This document shows positions 18,498-28,479 of a stretch of DNA of 64,000 nt, in pieces. The position numbers and the translations under genes were made by a program. A model generated the notes under the pieces. That model saw only the letters and a list, made by a program, of their open reading frames with translations. It was not told where the DNA came from and made no database searches. The stretch is taken from NCBI RefSeq assembly GCF_019880585.1, contig NZ_JAINVV010000014.1, forward strand, positions 62,001 to 126,000. Direction: 5' to 3'. Source of the DNA: Sphingomonas colocasiae. GTDB taxonomy: Bacteria > Pseudomonadota > Alphaproteobacteria > Sphingomonadales > Sphingomonadaceae. Position 1 is the stretch's first letter. Each line of letters opens with the position of its first letter.

Positions 18498-20672
18498 ATG
18501 ACCGAGATCACGCCCGAAATCGTCGCCGAACACGGCCTGTCCCCCGAAGAATATGATCGCGTGCTGCACGCGATGGGGCGCACACCCAATCTGACCGAAC
18601 TCGGCATCTTCTCTGTGATGTGGTCCGAGCATTGCTCGTACAAATCGTCGCGTATCCACCTGAAGAAGCTGCCGACGACCGGCCCGCAGGTGATTTGCGG
18701 CCCCGGCGAGAATGCCGGCGTGGTCGATATCGGCGACGGCCAGGCCGCCATCTTCAAGATGGAGAGCCACAACCACCCCAGCTATATCGAGCCCTATCAG
18801 GGCGCGGCCACGGGCGTTGGCGGCATATTGCGCGACGTGTTCACCATGGGGGCCCGCCCGGTCGCGAACATGAACGCGCTGCGATTCGGCCGGCCCGACC
18901 ATCCCAAGATGCGCCACCTGATCGCGGGCGTCGTCCATGGCATCGGCGGCTATGGCAATTGCGTGGGCGTGCCGACGGTGGGCGGCGAGGTGAATTTCCA
19001 CCCCGCCTATGACGGCAACATCCTGGTCAATGCGATGACCGTGGGCGTCGCCGATACCGACAAGATCTTCTATTCGGCGGCGTCGGGCGTCGGCAATCCG
19101 ATCGTCTATGTCGGCTCCAAGACCGGCCGCGACGGCATCCATGGCGCGACCATGGCGAGCGCGGATTTCGGCGAGGATGCGGAAGAGAAGCGCCCGACCG
19201 TCCAGGTCGGCGATCCCTTCACCGAAAAGCTGCTGATCGAGGCGTGCCTGGAACTGATGGCATCGGACGCGATCGTCGCCATCCAGGACATGGGCGCCGC
19301 CGGACTCACCTCCTCCTCGGTCGAGATGGCCAGCAAGGGCGGCGTCGGCATCCGGCTCGACATGGACAAGGTGCCGCAGCGCGAAACCGGCATGACCGCC
19401 TATGAGATGATGCTCTCCGAAAGCCAGGAGCGCATGTTGATGGTCCTGAAGCCCGGCAAGGAGGCGTTCGCCGAGGCGATCTTCCACAAATGGGAACTCG
19501 ATTTCGCGGTGATCGGCGAGGTCACCGATACCGGCCGGATGGTGCTGGTCCATCACGGCGAGACGGTGTGCGACCTGCCGCTCGCGCCGCTGGCGGACGA
19601 TGCGCCGCTTTACGATCGCCCGGCGATGCCGCGCGACGATTACAAGGCCTGGTCGGGCGTGAAGCCGCTGGGCGAGGTGCCCGAGAGCGCCGATATCGCG
19701 GCCGATCTCGTCACGCTGATGGGATCGCCCGACATCGCCAGCCGTCGCTGGATCTGGGAGCAATATGATCACATGGTCGGCGCCGACACCGTGCAGCGCC
19801 CCGGCGGCGACGCGGCGGTGGTGCGCGTGCACGGCACGCAGAAAGGCATCGCGATCAGCACCGATTGCACGCCGCGCTATTGCTATGCCGACCCCTATGA
19901 AGGCGGCAAGCAGGCGATCGCCGAATGCTATCGCAACCTTTCGGCGGTGGGCGCGACGCCGCTGGCCGTCACCAACTGCCTGAACTTCGCCAATCCGCAG
20001 CGGCCGGAGATCATGGCACAGCTCACCGGCTGCCTCGACGGCATGGGCGATGCCTGTCGCGCGCTCGATTTCCCGATCGTGAGCGGCAATGTCTCGCTCT
20101 ACAATGAATCCAAGGCGACCGGCGGCGGCTCGGCGATCCTGCCGACTCCCGCGATCGGCGGCATCGGCCTCCTCGCCGACTGGTCGAAATCGGCGACGAT
20201 CGCGTTCAAGACCGAAGGCGACGCGATCTGGTTGATCGGCGGTGACGGCACGCATCTCGGCCAGTCGATCTGGCTGCGCGAAGTCCATGGCCGCGAGGAC
20301 GGCCAAGCGCCGGCGGTCGACCTGGAACAGGAAAAGGCGCGCGGCAGCGCGATCCGCGACCTGATCGGATCGGGCAAGGCGAATGCCGTGCACGACATCA
20401 GCGATGGCGGCCTGCTCGTCACGCTCGCCGAAATGGCGCTGGCCGGAAACCTCGGCTGCGACCTGACCATCACGCTCGACGCCGCCAAGGCATTCGGCGA
20501 GGATCAGGGCCGCTATGTCGTGACCGGATCGGCCGACGCGTCCTTCCCGAATGCCGTCCGCATCGGCACGGTGCGCGGCACCGCCGTGGCGGGCGTGGCG
20601 ATCGCCGACCTGCGCAAGGCGCATGAAGGCTTCTTCCCCGCTCTGATGGGGGCTGACGCAGCGCTTGCGTAA
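18498..20672 (+). CDS. purL: PurL, phosphoribosylformylglycinamidine synthase large subunit
   Basis: Fourth step of purine synthesis: converts FGAR to FGAM using ATP and ammonia delivered by PurQ, with PurS as the third subunit. At 724 residues this is the small-type PurL. Diagnostic segments include [11 protein letters not shown] near residue 36, [18 protein letters not shown] (ATP site), GDPFTEK, and [10 protein letters not shown] in the second half. The purS and purQ genes are not in the window. The stop codon is immediately followed by the ATG of a cyclophilin gene, so the two are probably cotranscribed. Confidence 0.97.
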   Translation: MTEITPEIVAEHGLSPEEYDRVLHAMGRTPNLTELGIFSVMWSEHCSYKSSRIHLKKLPTTGPQVICGPGENAGVVDIGDGQAAIFKMESHNHPSYIEPYQGAATGVGGILRDVFTMGARPVANMNALRFGRPDHPKMRHLIAGVVHGIGGYGNCVGVPTVGGEVNFHPAYDGNILVNAMTVGVADTDKIFYSAASGVGNPIVYVGSKTGRDGIHGATMASADFGEDAEEKRPTVQVGDPFTEKLLIEACLELMASDAIVAIQDMGAAGLTSSSVEMASKGGVGIRLDMDKVPQRETGMTAYEMMLSESQERMLMVLKPGKEAFAEAIFHKWELDFAVIGEVTDTGRMVLVHHGETVCDLPLAPLADDAPLYDRPAMPRDDYKAWSGVKPLGEVPESADIAADLVTLMGSPDIASRRWIWEQYDHMVGADTVQRPGGDAAVVRVHGTQKGIAISTDCTPRYCYADPYEGGKQAIAECYRNLSAVGATPLAVTNCLNFANPQRPEIMAQLTGCLDGMGDACRALDFPIVSGNVSLYNESKATGGGSAILPTPAIGGIGLLADWSKSATIAFKTEGDAIWLIGGDGTHLGQSIWLREVHGREDGQAPAVDLEQEKARGSAIRDLIGSGKANAVHDISDGGLLVTLAEMALAGNLGCDLTITLDAAKAFGEDQGRYVVTGSADASFPNAVRIGTVRGTAVAGVAIADLRKAHEGFFPALMGADAALA

Positions 20673-21266
20673 ATGAGCGGTTTGTTTCGTGTCCTGATCG
20701 GGCTGTTGCTTGCCCTGTCCGCGTTTCCCGCAAACGCGGCGGGGCCGGCCACGGCCCGCGTCAGGATCGAAACCAGCCTGGGCGCGATCGTGGTCGAAGT
20801 CGATCTGAAACGCGCGCCGGTCACATCGGCCAATTTCCTCGCCTATGCCGAGGAAAAGCGTTTCGACGGCACCACCTTCTACCGCGCCGCACGCAACAAG
20901 GGTGATCCCACCCGCGGGCTGATCCAGGGCGGCATCGACAGCAAGGTGCGCAAGGCGCGCTGGCCGATCGACCATGAGCCGACGAGCAAGACCGGGCTGC
21001 GCCATGTCGACGGCACATTGTCGATGGCACGCAATGCCCCCGGCAGCGCGATGGGCGATTTCTTCATCACGATCGGCCCTTCCGCCTATCTCGACGCACG
21101 CGATGGCAGCCCCGGCTATGCCGCGTTCGGCCGCGTCGTCAGCGGCATGGCGATCGTCCACCGCATTCTTGCCCTGCCCACCTGGCCGGGTGGCCGGTCG
21201 ATCACCACCAAGGGCCAGCATATCAAGCAGCCGATCCGCATCATCAGCGTGCGCCGCATACGCTGA
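20673..21266 (+). CDS. Periplasmic cyclophilin-type peptidyl-prolyl isomerase
   Basis: Catalyses cis-trans isomerisation at proline, helping proteins fold in the periplasm. 197 residues with a signal peptide (cleavage near ANA-AG, about residue 23). The cyclophilin fold follows: RIETSLGAIVVEVDLKRAPVTSANF (as the first strands), FDGTTFYRA, GLIQGG, TLSMAR, GDFFITIG and FGRVVSGM. The catalytic-site Arg (FYRA) and the Gln in IQGG are conserved. Its ATG directly abuts the purL TAA, which suggests coupled translation despite unrelated functions. Confidence 0.9.
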   Translation: MSGLFRVLIGLLLALSAFPANAAGPATARVRIETSLGAIVVEVDLKRAPVTSANFLAYAEEKRFDGTTFYRAARNKGDPTRGLIQGGIDSKVRKARWPIDHEPTSKTGLRHVDGTLSMARNAPGSAMGDFFITIGPSAYLDARDGSPGYAAFGRVVSGMAIVHRILALPTWPGGRSITTKGQHIKQPIRIISVRRIR

Positions 21267-21384
21267 CGGAATACGCGGCCGAATCCGGCAAGAATTATCC
21301 GATCAGGATTATACGATCCCCATCAGGTTGCACATGGCCATGAATTGAGTCATGATCCGTCGATAAAATCGGGGGGAGCCGGCC

Positions 21385-23358
21385 ATGATCTCGTTCGCGC
21401 GTGTGAGGCATATCATCCTGTCCGCCTTGGCGGTCGCGCTGATCGCACCGGCCGTGGCGCTGACCCAGCCCCCAGCTCCAGCGCCCACCCCACCGACCGC
21501 CCCCTCGCCAAAAACGCCGAGCCTCGAGCGCGCCGATGTCGATGCCTGGCTCGACGGCCTGGTTCCGGGCGCGATGCGCAGGGGCAAGATTCCCGGCGGC
21601 GTGGTCGTGGTGGTCAAAGGCGGCCAGATCCTGACCGAGCGCGGCTTCGGTTATGCCGATATCGCGAAGAAGCGGGCGGTCGATCCCAGGACGACGATCT
21701 TCCATCCCGGCTCGATCTCCAAGACGCTCACCTTCACTGCGGTGATGCAACTCGTCGAACAAGGCCGGATCGATCTCGATGCCGATGTGAACACCTATCT
21801 CGATTTCAGGATTCCGCCGCGCGACGGCAAGCCGATCACCATGCGCCAGATCATGACGCATACGCCCGGTTTCGAGGAATCGATCAAGAATCTCACCACG
21901 GGCAGCCGTCCGTCACCGCCGCTCGGCACCTATCTCAAGACCTGGGTGCCCGAACGCATCTACGCGCCCGGCACGGTTCCCGCCTATTCCAACTATGCCT
22001 CCGCCCTTGCCGGCTATGTCGTCCAGCGCGTCTCCGGTCAGGACTATTACGACTATATGGACGCCCATGTCCTCGGCCCGCTCGGCATGACGCTGTCGAG
22101 CTTTCGCCAGCCGGCCCCGGCGAAGCTGCAGCCGTTGCTGAGCCAGGGCTATGCCGCCGGTTCGGAAGAGCCGACCTATTTCGAGCATTGGAGCGTCGCG
22201 CCCGCCGGCAGCCTGCTCGCAACCAGCCACGACATGGCCGGCTTCATGATCGCGCATCTTCAGCAGGGGCGCTTCGGCAACGCACAGATCCTGGCCCCCG
22301 CGACCGCCGCGCAGATGCACATGATCCAGCCGCGTATCTTCCCCGCGCTCAACGGCATGGCGCTGGGCTTTTACGAGCATAGCCGCAACGGCCACCGCAT
22401 CCTCGCGCACAATGGCGGCACGCAGTTCTTCCACAGCGACATGCATCTGTTCCTCGACGACGGCGTCGGCATCTTCATCTCGCTCAACAGCCCGGGGGTG
22501 GAAGGTGCGGCATCGGGCCTGCACGACGCATTGTTCCGCGGTTTCGCCGATCGCTATTTCCCGGCCCGCCCATCCGCCAAGCCGAAGGGCGTCGACACGG
22601 CGACGGCGGTGCGCCACGCCCGGCTCATGGCGGGGCCCTGGGATTCGAGCCGCCGTTCGGATTCCAGCTTTCTCAGTCTCGGCAGCCTGATGGGGCCGTT
22701 CATGATCACCGCCAATGCCGACGGCACGATCGGCTTCGACATGCCCGGCCAGGGCATGACGAAGTGGCGGGAGATCGCACCTTTCGTCTGGCAGGACGTC
22801 GATGGGGCCGACAAGATCCAGGCGCTGGTGAAGGACGGGCGGCCGATCATGCTCGGCTTCGACATAGCCGCGCCCCAGGCGTTCATCCCGGCGCCGGCCT
22901 GGCGCTCTCCATCATGGCTGATGCCGGCGTTGCTCGCATCGCTCGCCCTGTTGCTGATCAACGGCCTCGCCTGGCCGGTTCGCGCGATGGTGCGGCGGCG
23001 CTATGGCGCGGCGCTGGCCTATGCCGGCAGCGCGGCGACCTTTTACCGGCTCACCCGTGCGCTGAGCCTGGCCGCGATCGCGGCCATCCTGACCTTCCTG
23101 GCGACATTGACCTACATGACCGCCGATATCGAGCGGTTCAGCGAAGCGATGGATCCCTGGCTGCTGTGCGTGAAGCTGGCGGCGGTGGCGATCTTCGCCG
23201 GAGGATCGGCGGCGGCGCTCTACGATCTGGCTGCGCATTGGTCCGCGCGAAAGAGCTGGGCAGGCAGGCTCTGGTCGGTCCTGATCGCGCTGGCTTTCAT
23301 CGTGCTGCTCTGGATCGCCTTCGCGTTCAACCTGACCAATTTCAGCGGCCATTACTGA
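21385..23358 (+). CDS. Exported serine hydrolase (beta-lactamase fold) with C-terminal membrane domain
   Basis: 657 residues: signal peptide, a Pro-rich linker (27-45), then a class C beta-lactamase/esterase fold with SISK (S110, K113) and YSN (Y201-N203). HNGG near residue 350 corresponds to the third motif region. After about residue 510 there are four to five hydrophobic segments, so the catalytic domain should face the periplasm while anchored by the tail. Substrate is unknown; relatives include peptidases, esterases and D-amino-acid hydrolases. It is followed by a small membrane protein gene 68 bases on. Confidence 0.85.
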   Translation: MISFARVRHIILSALAVALIAPAVALTQPPAPAPTPPTAPSPKTPSLERADVDAWLDGLVPGAMRRGKIPGGVVVVVKGGQILTERGFGYADIAKKRAVDPRTTIFHPGSISKTLTFTAVMQLVEQGRIDLDADVNTYLDFRIPPRDGKPITMRQIMTHTPGFEESIKNLTTGSRPSPPLGTYLKTWVPERIYAPGTVPAYSNYASALAGYVVQRVSGQDYYDYMDAHVLGPLGMTLSSFRQPAPAKLQPLLSQGYAAGSEEPTYFEHWSVAPAGSLLATSHDMAGFMIAHLQQGRFGNAQILAPATAAQMHMIQPRIFPALNGMALGFYEHSRNGHRILAHNGGTQFFHSDMHLFLDDGVGIFISLNSPGVEGAASGLHDALFRGFADRYFPARPSAKPKGVDTATAVRHARLMAGPWDSSRRSDSSFLSLGSLMGPFMITANADGTIGFDMPGQGMTKWREIAPFVWQDVDGADKIQALVKDGRPIMLGFDIAAPQAFIPAPAWRSPSWLMPALLASLALLLINGLAWPVRAMVRRRYGAALAYAGSAATFYRLTRALSLAAIAAILTFLATLTYMTADIERFSEAMDPWLLCVKLAAVAIFAGGSAAALYDLAAHWSARKSWAGRLWSVLIALAFIVLLWIAFAFNLTNFSGHY

Positions 23359-23426
23359 AAACAGCGGCGCATTCTCTCGCCGCGCGCAATGGGTTACAGT
23401 CCTCGCCGATAAAAGGGGAGGATCGC

Positions 23427-23876
23427 ATGTTCAGACCCGTTGCGCTGGCGACGCTGATCGCCGGAACGCTCGATATCATTTCCGCCTTCGTCTTCGCCGG
23501 CATGGCCGGCATGTCGCCCATGGCCGTGCTCGTCTTCGTCGCGAGCGGCCCGTTCGGGGATGCACCGACACCCACCACGGGCTGGGCGATCGCGGGGCTG
23601 TTCGTCCATTATGCGATCATGACCTGCATGGCAGCGGCCTATATGATCGCCGTCCCCCGCATTCCGGCGCTGCTGCGCCATCCGGTGGTCGCGGGCGTCG
23701 CCTATGGCGTGTTGCTGTGGATCGTCATGTACTGGATCGTCCGACCGATGCGCTGGCCGGAAATGCCGCTGCCCCACACCGCCTGGGGCATCGGCAATGC
23801 GCTGTTCTCGCACTGCATCCTGGTCGGGATCCCGATCGCGCTGGTCGCCAGGCGGTATTTCGCACCGCGCGCGTGA
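23427..23876 (+). CDS. Four-helix membrane protein of unknown function
   Basis: 149 residues starting at the ATG at 23427, with a strong GGGGAGG site seven bases before. Four hydrophobic segments are visible (about 5-30, 48-72, 82-105, 122-142), with short Pro/Arg-rich loops, one of them IVRPMRWPEMPLP. No catalytic motif is apparent. The same frame is open far upstream over the hydrolase gene, but that is an off-frame shadow. I do not recognise the family. Confidence 0.75.
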   Translation: MFRPVALATLIAGTLDIISAFVFAGMAGMSPMAVLVFVASGPFGDAPTPTTGWAIAGLFVHYAIMTCMAAAYMIAVPRIPALLRHPVVAGVAYGVLLWIVMYWIVRPMRWPEMPLPHTAWGIGNALFSHCILVGIPIALVARRYFAPRA

Positions 23877-23929
23877 TGGCTGGCATGACGGCCGGGGATC
23901 AATATCGCCTGTTCATCAATGCCGCGCTT

Positions 23930-24823
23930 TCAGCCCGTCTCATCCAACCATCGCCGGAACAATGTATGCGCGATCGCATAGGGCGGCGGCGGCAGGAAAC
24001 GGGCGTCGGGATCGCCGTTCATGCTCGCCACAACCTCGTCGCGCGTCACCCAGATCGCGTCCTCCAGTTCGGTATAGTCGATGGTGAGCGCGTCATCCTC
24101 GACCCGGGCGATACAGGCCATCATCAACGACGATGGAAACGGCCAGGGCTGGCTGACGATGTAGCGCACGCTCCACGTCTTCATGCCCGCCTCCTCATGG
24201 AGTTCGCGCGCGACGGCTTCCTCGATCGATTCACCGGGCTCCAGGAATCCGGCCAGCGCCGAATAACGGCGCGGCGGATAGCGCGGCTGGCGGCCGACGA
24301 GCACCCGCCCCTCATATTCGGCGAGCATGATCACCACCGGATCGACGCGCGGGAAATGCTCGGCGCCGCACGCGCCGCAATTGCGGCCCCAGCCGCCGCG
24401 GAAGATCGCGGTCGCGGTCCCGCATTTCGCACAGAAACCGTGGCGGACATGCCAGTCGATCAGGCTGCGCGCGGCGGCATAGGTCGATGCCTCCTCGGGC
24501 GGCAGCAGGTCGAGCACGCGAAAGATCGCCATCGATCGCGTCGCACCCTCGGGCAGATCGGGCCGCACCTCGGTGAAGCGCGGCCTGCCGTCGAGCACGC
24601 CAAGGAAGATCAGCTCGCTGTCCGGATCGGCTTCCGCCAGGCTTTTCCAGCCGAGCATCCCCCTGTCGTCGAGCACCGGATCGATTCCGTCGAGCGCCAG
24701 CAACCGCGCCGAGAGGCTCGACGTCATCGCCGCGAGCCGATCAGGATCGGTGCGGATCAGATCCTCGCGATCGAGCGCGCTGCCGGTGAAGCCCGGCTGG
24801 TGACCGTCTTGCCACAACATCAT
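23930..24823 (-). CDS. nudC: NudC, NAD(H) pyrophosphatase / RNA deNADding enzyme
   Basis: Hydrolyses NADH to NMNH and AMP and, in E. coli, removes NAD caps from RNA. 297 residues. An N-terminal domain is followed by a zinc ribbon (FCAKCG and NCGACG), the Nudix box GFLEPGESIEEAVARELHEEAG (residues about 180-200, written here by its core GFxxxGE...REL.EE.G), and the NudC signature SQPWPFPSS. All key residues are present. The stop of the downstream esterase-like gene is unrelated; this gene's ATG overlaps nothing but begins four bases inside the stop region of the upstream gene at 24820. Confidence 0.94.
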   Translation of the reverse strand: MMLWQDGHQPGFTGSALDREDLIRTDPDRLAAMTSSLSARLLALDGIDPVLDDRGMLGWKSLAEADPDSELIFLGVLDGRPRFTEVRPDLPEGATRSMAIFRVLDLLPPEEASTYAAARSLIDWHVRHGFCAKCGTATAIFRGGWGRNCGACGAEHFPRVDPVVIMLAEYEGRVLVGRQPRYPPRRYSALAGFLEPGESIEEAVARELHEEAGMKTWSVRYIVSQPWPFPSSLMMACIARVEDDALTIDYTELEDAIWVTRDEVVASMNGDPDARFLPPPPYAIAHTLFRRWLDETG

Positions 24824-26100
24824 GCGAGATCCGCGTAAACGGCCTTGGCGAATTCCTTCGGAAAACCGAAGGCGCTGTCGGGCATATATTGCGCGAAGCC
24901 CGCGGCGCGGATGCCACGCGTCGGATCGACCCAGGCGATCGTCGCGGCGGCGCCGCCCCAGCCATAGGTTCCCATGCCCTGTCCGCCCGGCGTCGGCTTG
25001 ATCGTCACGCGGCCGCCCGCGCCGAAGCCCTGCCCCTCCGCGAAGGTGCCGGCGGTATCGACGCCGGGCGCCAGCAGGTTGGACATGCCGAGCCGGACGG
25101 TTTCCGCCTTCATGATCCGCTTGCCCTCCACCGCGCCCTGACCCGCGAGCATCAGCAGGAAACGATCATAATCGCGCGCGCTCATCACCAGCCCCGCGCC
25201 GCCAAAGGGAAAGGCCGGCTTGTCGAGATAGATGCTCGTCGCCCCCGGATCGATCGGGATCAGGCCGATCGCGATCGCGAAATGATTGGTGACCAGCCGG
25301 TGCGCCTCGCTCGCCGGCACCTGCCAATAGGTGCTCGTCATGCCGAGCGGATCGAAGATGCGTTCCTGCAGGAACGCGTCGAAGCTCTTGCCCGATGCCA
25401 GTTCGATCACGCGCCCGAGCAGGTCGAGCGATACCGAATAGCTCCATTTCGTGCCCGGATCGGCGATGATCGGCAATGTCGCCAGCCGATCGGCGAATTC
25501 GGCCAGGCTCGGCGCGGTCGGGAAATCGGGCGCGCCCGGCATCTTCTGCCGACTGAGCTGGGCGGGCAATATGCCGAGCCGGTGATAGGCGTCGAGCAAT
25601 GGCCCCTTGGTGACGATCGAATAACCGAGCCCCGCGGTATGGGTCAGCAGGTTGCGGACGGTGATCGGCCCTTTGGCCGGGCGGGTTTCAAGGCTCTTTT
25701 CCGGATCGACGAGCACCTTGGGCGCCGCGAAACCGGGAATGAAATCGGCGATGTTCTGGTCGAGCTTCAGCTTGCCGTCCTCGATCAGCATCATCGCCGC
25801 CATGCCGGTGATCGGCTTGGTCATGGAGTAAACCCGCCACAGCGTATCGACATCGACCTTGACCGGGCTGTCCTTGGCGATCGTACCCGCGAACAGGAAA
25901 TCGGCGGGCGCGGTCTCCTTGCCGATCGCGCCGGCAAGGCCCGGAAGCTTGGCGGGCGCGAGCGAATCGAGCAGCGCCTGAACGAGCGGCCAGTCGCCGC
26001 CGGCGGCGCGTGCCAGCGCCGGAACGGGCAGCGCGCCGGCGAATCCCAGCGCGGCCAGCCCGCGCAGGAAATCGCGCCGCTCGAACATCGTCTCAGCCAT
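24820..26100 (-). CDS. Exported serine hydrolase (class C beta-lactamase/esterase family)
   Basis: 426 residues from the ATG at 26100. The N terminus has a twin-arginine-type signal (ERRDFLRGLAALGFAG), so export in folded form is likely. The catalytic SMTK motif (RVYSMTKPITG) lies near residue 100 and YSV near residue 210 replaces YxN, a variant known from EstB-type esterases. It ends with GWGGAAATIAWVDP, corresponding to the third motif region. Function may be esterase rather than lactamase. It overlaps mutY by eight bases upstream and nudC by four bases downstream, giving a mutY-hydrolase-nudC run. Confidence 0.85.
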   Translation of the reverse strand: MAETMFERRDFLRGLAALGFAGALPVPALARAAGGDWPLVQALLDSLAPAKLPGLAGAIGKETAPADFLFAGTIAKDSPVKVDVDTLWRVYSMTKPITGMAAMMLIEDGKLKLDQNIADFIPGFAAPKVLVDPEKSLETRPAKGPITVRNLLTHTAGLGYSIVTKGPLLDAYHRLGILPAQLSRQKMPGAPDFPTAPSLAEFADRLATLPIIADPGTKWSYSVSLDLLGRVIELASGKSFDAFLQERIFDPLGMTSTYWQVPASEAHRLVTNHFAIAIGLIPIDPGATSIYLDKPAFPFGGAGLVMSARDYDRFLLMLAGQGAVEGKRIMKAETVRLGMSNLLAPGVDTAGTFAEGQGFGAGGRVTIKPTPGGQGMGTYGWGGAAATIAWVDPTRGIRAAGFAQYMPDSAFGFPKEFAKAVYADLA

Positions 26101-27136
26101 CCGCTTCTCCCTCGATCGCCCGCCGGGCTGCCTTGGCGAAGACGGTCGGCAATCCTGCCGTGTCCAGCCGTTCGATGGGCCACCATTCTCCGTCCAGTTG
26201 CGAGGCGCAACCCTTTTCCGGCAAACCGCACGCGACGCGCAGTTCAAGCGCGAAATGCGTGAAGACATGCTCGACATGCCCGCCGATCCAACGCCAGTCG
26301 AGCGCCGCCGGCGCATCCGCGAGGCCTGGATCCGCCTCGACCCAGGGGCCGGTCGGCAACGCGCGCATGCCGCCGAGCAGCCCCTTGTCGGGCCTGCGGA
26401 CCAGCAGGACCGCGCCGTCATGCTCGATCCAGAAGATGGTTCCGTATCGGCGCGGGCGCGCCGCCTTGGGCACCTTGCGCGGCAGGCGGGCGGGATCGCC
26501 CGACGCCCGCGCCGCGCAATCGCGGTCGAGCGGGCACAATGCGCAGAGCGGATTGCGCGGCGTGCAGATCGTCGCCCCCAGATCCATCATCGCCTGCGCG
26601 AAGTCGCCGGGGCGTTCGGACGGCGTGATCCGATCGGTCAGCGCATAGAGTTCGGGCTTGGCGGCGGGCAGCGGCGTTTCCACCGCGAACAGGCGCGCGA
26701 CCACACGCTCGACATTGCCGTCCACCACCACGGCGCGGCGCCCGAACGCGATCGCGGCGATCGCAGCGGCGGTGTAGCGGCCGATACCGGGGAGCGTCAG
26801 CAGCCCCTGCTCGTCACCCGGAAAATGCCCGCCATGATCGGCGACCACCGCCCGCGCGCAGGCGAGCATATTGCGCGCACGGGCATAATAGCCGAGCCCG
26901 GCCCAGGCGGTCATCACCGCCTCGTCGTGTGCGGCGGCCAGATCCCGCACCGTTGGCCAGCGCTGGGTGAAGCGCGCGAAATGCGTCCGCACCGCCGCGA
27001 CCGTCGTCTGCTGGAGCATCACTTCGGAGAGCCAGACGCGATAGGGATCGGGCGGCGGCGTGCCGGGCGGGCTGCGCCAGGGGAGTGCCCGCGCATGGCG
27101 ATCGTACCAGGCGAGCAGCTGCGATGCGACATTCAC
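26093..27136 (-). CDS. mutY: MutY, A/G-specific adenine DNA glycosylase
   Basis: Removes adenine mispaired with 8-oxoguanine, preventing G:C to T:A mutations. 347 residues. The catalytic glutamate is in SEVMLQQTTV, the helix-hairpin-helix is LPGIGRYTAAAIAAIAFG, and VVDGNVERV carries the catalytic aspartate. The iron-sulfur loop has the C-x6-C-x2-C-x5-C pattern (CTPRNPLCALCPLDRDC). The C-terminal Nudix-like domain that reads 8-oxoG follows. Divergent from the DUF721 gene, with 70 bases between them. Confidence 0.95.
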   Translation of the reverse strand: MNVASQLLAWYDRHARALPWRSPPGTPPPDPYRVWLSEVMLQQTTVAAVRTHFARFTQRWPTVRDLAAAHDEAVMTAWAGLGYYARARNMLACARAVVADHGGHFPGDEQGLLTLPGIGRYTAAAIAAIAFGRRAVVVDGNVERVVARLFAVETPLPAAKPELYALTDRITPSERPGDFAQAMMDLGATICTPRNPLCALCPLDRDCAARASGDPARLPRKVPKAARPRRYGTIFWIEHDGAVLLVRRPDKGLLGGMRALPTGPWVEADPGLADAPAALDWRWIGGHVEHVFTHFALELRVACGLPEKGCASQLDGEWWPIERLDTAGLPTVFAKAARRAIEGEADG

Positions 27137-27218
27137 CGGCTGGCCCCTTTCCGAAATCCGTGGATAAGTCTTCGCGCGAACTCGACTGGCATGGGTCGGC
27201 TATGGCATGGAGTGCCGG

Positions 27219-27755
27219 ATGAGCGAAGGGCGTACACGAAAATCGGGAACCGGCCAGGCGGAAGGGCCGCGCGGCGGGCGCACGCGCACCGTTGCCGAGA
27301 TGCTGCCCGATATCGGCCGAGCCGCCTATCGCCGCTTCGGTTTCGTGCAGAGCGCGGTCGTCAGCCGCTGGTCCGAAATCGTCGGCGATCGTTATGCCGG
27401 GGTCTCGACGCCCGAATCGATCCGTTTTCCCCAAGGCCAGCGCGCCGATGGCGTGCTCACGCTGGCGGTTGTCGGGGCGCATGCGCCGATGATGCAGCAT
27501 GTGGCGCCGGAGATCGTCGAGCGCGTGAACCGGTTCTTCGGCTATCCGGCGGTCGCGCGCGTCGTCATCCGCCAGGGCGGCGCGCCGAAGCCGGCCACGC
27601 CGCGCAAGGCGCCACCGTCACTGAAGCCCCTGCCGATCGACCTGGGCGACAGCCTGCGCGCGATCGGGGACCCCGAACTCAAGGCCGTGCTCGAATCGCT
27701 CGCGCGCGGCGTGGCGGCGACCCATGGGCCGCCCGTTTTCGAAGGAGACGCATGA
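27219..27755 (+). CDS. DUF721 protein (DciA-like)
   Basis: 178 residues from the ATG at 27219; an in-frame ATG at 27207 is also possible. The DUF721 core spans about residues 25-120 (FVQSAVVSRWSEIVGDRYAG, then LTLAVVGAHAPMMQHVAPEIVERVNRFFGY), with a charged Pro/Lys-rich tail. DUF721 proteins include DciA, the replicative-helicase operator found where DnaC is absent. That role is inferred from family membership only. Its stop overlaps the ATG of the following DsbA-like gene (ATGA). Confidence 0.75.
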   Translation: MSEGRTRKSGTGQAEGPRGGRTRTVAEMLPDIGRAAYRRFGFVQSAVVSRWSEIVGDRYAGVSTPESIRFPQGQRADGVLTLAVVGAHAPMMQHVAPEIVERVNRFFGYPAVARVVIRQGGAPKPATPRKAPPSLKPLPIDLGDSLRAIGDPELKAVLESLARGVAATHGPPVFEGDA

Positions 27756-28456
27756 TGAGGCGCTTCGCGATCCTCGCCTCGCTCGCATTGGCGGGCGTTG
27801 TCGGTGCGGGGCTTGGCGCGGCCGGGCTGGCCGCGCCGGCGCGCGACTGGACGCGCACCGCGGTGCCGACCAAGGCCGGCACCTATGTGTTCGGCAATCC
27901 CGCGGCCAAGGCCAAGCTGGTCGAATATCTCAGCTATACCTGTTCGCACTGCGCGCATTTCACCGAGGAAGCGTGGCCCGCGCTGAAACGCGATTATCTG
28001 GCGCGCGGCACTGCCAGCATCGAGGTCCGCCACGCGCTGCGCGATCCGATCGACATGGCGGCCGCCCTGCTCGCGCGCTGCGACGGCCCCGCGCGCTTCC
28101 TGGATCATAGCGAGGCGATCTTCGCGGCGCAGCGCGACCTGCTGGCCAAGGGGCAGCAATTCATGGCCGCGAACGGCGAACGGGTCCGCAAGCTGCCCGA
28201 AGTCCAGATCGCAAGCGAATTCGCCCATGGATCGGGACTGGTCGCGCTGATGCGCTCACGCGGCATGCCGCAGGCGAAGATCAATGCCTGTCTGGCGAAC
28301 AAGGGGCAGCTGACGGTGCTTGCCGCCATGGCCGACGAGGCATGGAAGGTTCGCAAGGTTCCCGGCACCCCCGCCTTCCTGATCAACGGCGCGCTGGCGC
28401 CCGATACCAACGACTGGGCGGCGCTCAAGCCCAAGCTCGACGCCGCAGCCAAATGA
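27752..28456 (+). CDS. DsbA-like periplasmic thiol protein (first of a pair)
   Basis: 234 residues with an N-terminal signal (about 1-28). The thioredoxin fold has a CSHC active site (LSYTCSHCAHF, near residue 70) and the cis-proline loop KVPGTPAFLING near the C terminus. The helical insertion between them is typical of DsbA/DsbG-type proteins. The start MMRR overlaps the DUF721 stop and has GAAGGAGA in front. A second, similar gene follows 23 bases later, which suggests duplication with division of labour. Whether it oxidises or isomerises disulfides is not decidable from sequence. Confidence 0.88.
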   Translation: MMRRFAILASLALAGVVGAGLGAAGLAAPARDWTRTAVPTKAGTYVFGNPAAKAKLVEYLSYTCSHCAHFTEEAWPALKRDYLARGTASIEVRHALRDPIDMAAALLARCDGPARFLDHSEAIFAAQRDLLAKGQQFMAANGERVRKLPEVQIASEFAHGSGLVALMRSRGMPQAKINACLANKGQLTVLAAMADEAWKVRKVPGTPAFLINGALAPDTNDWAALKPKLDAAAK

Positions 28457-28479
28457 TGTTCCAAGGAGCGACGACCAAG

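Noticed and set aside
18369-21221. Long antisense frame across purL and the cyclophilin gene
   Set aside because: No recognisable domain, covers two secure genes, and has the low-complexity Arg/Gly/His composition typical of GC-rich antisense frames.
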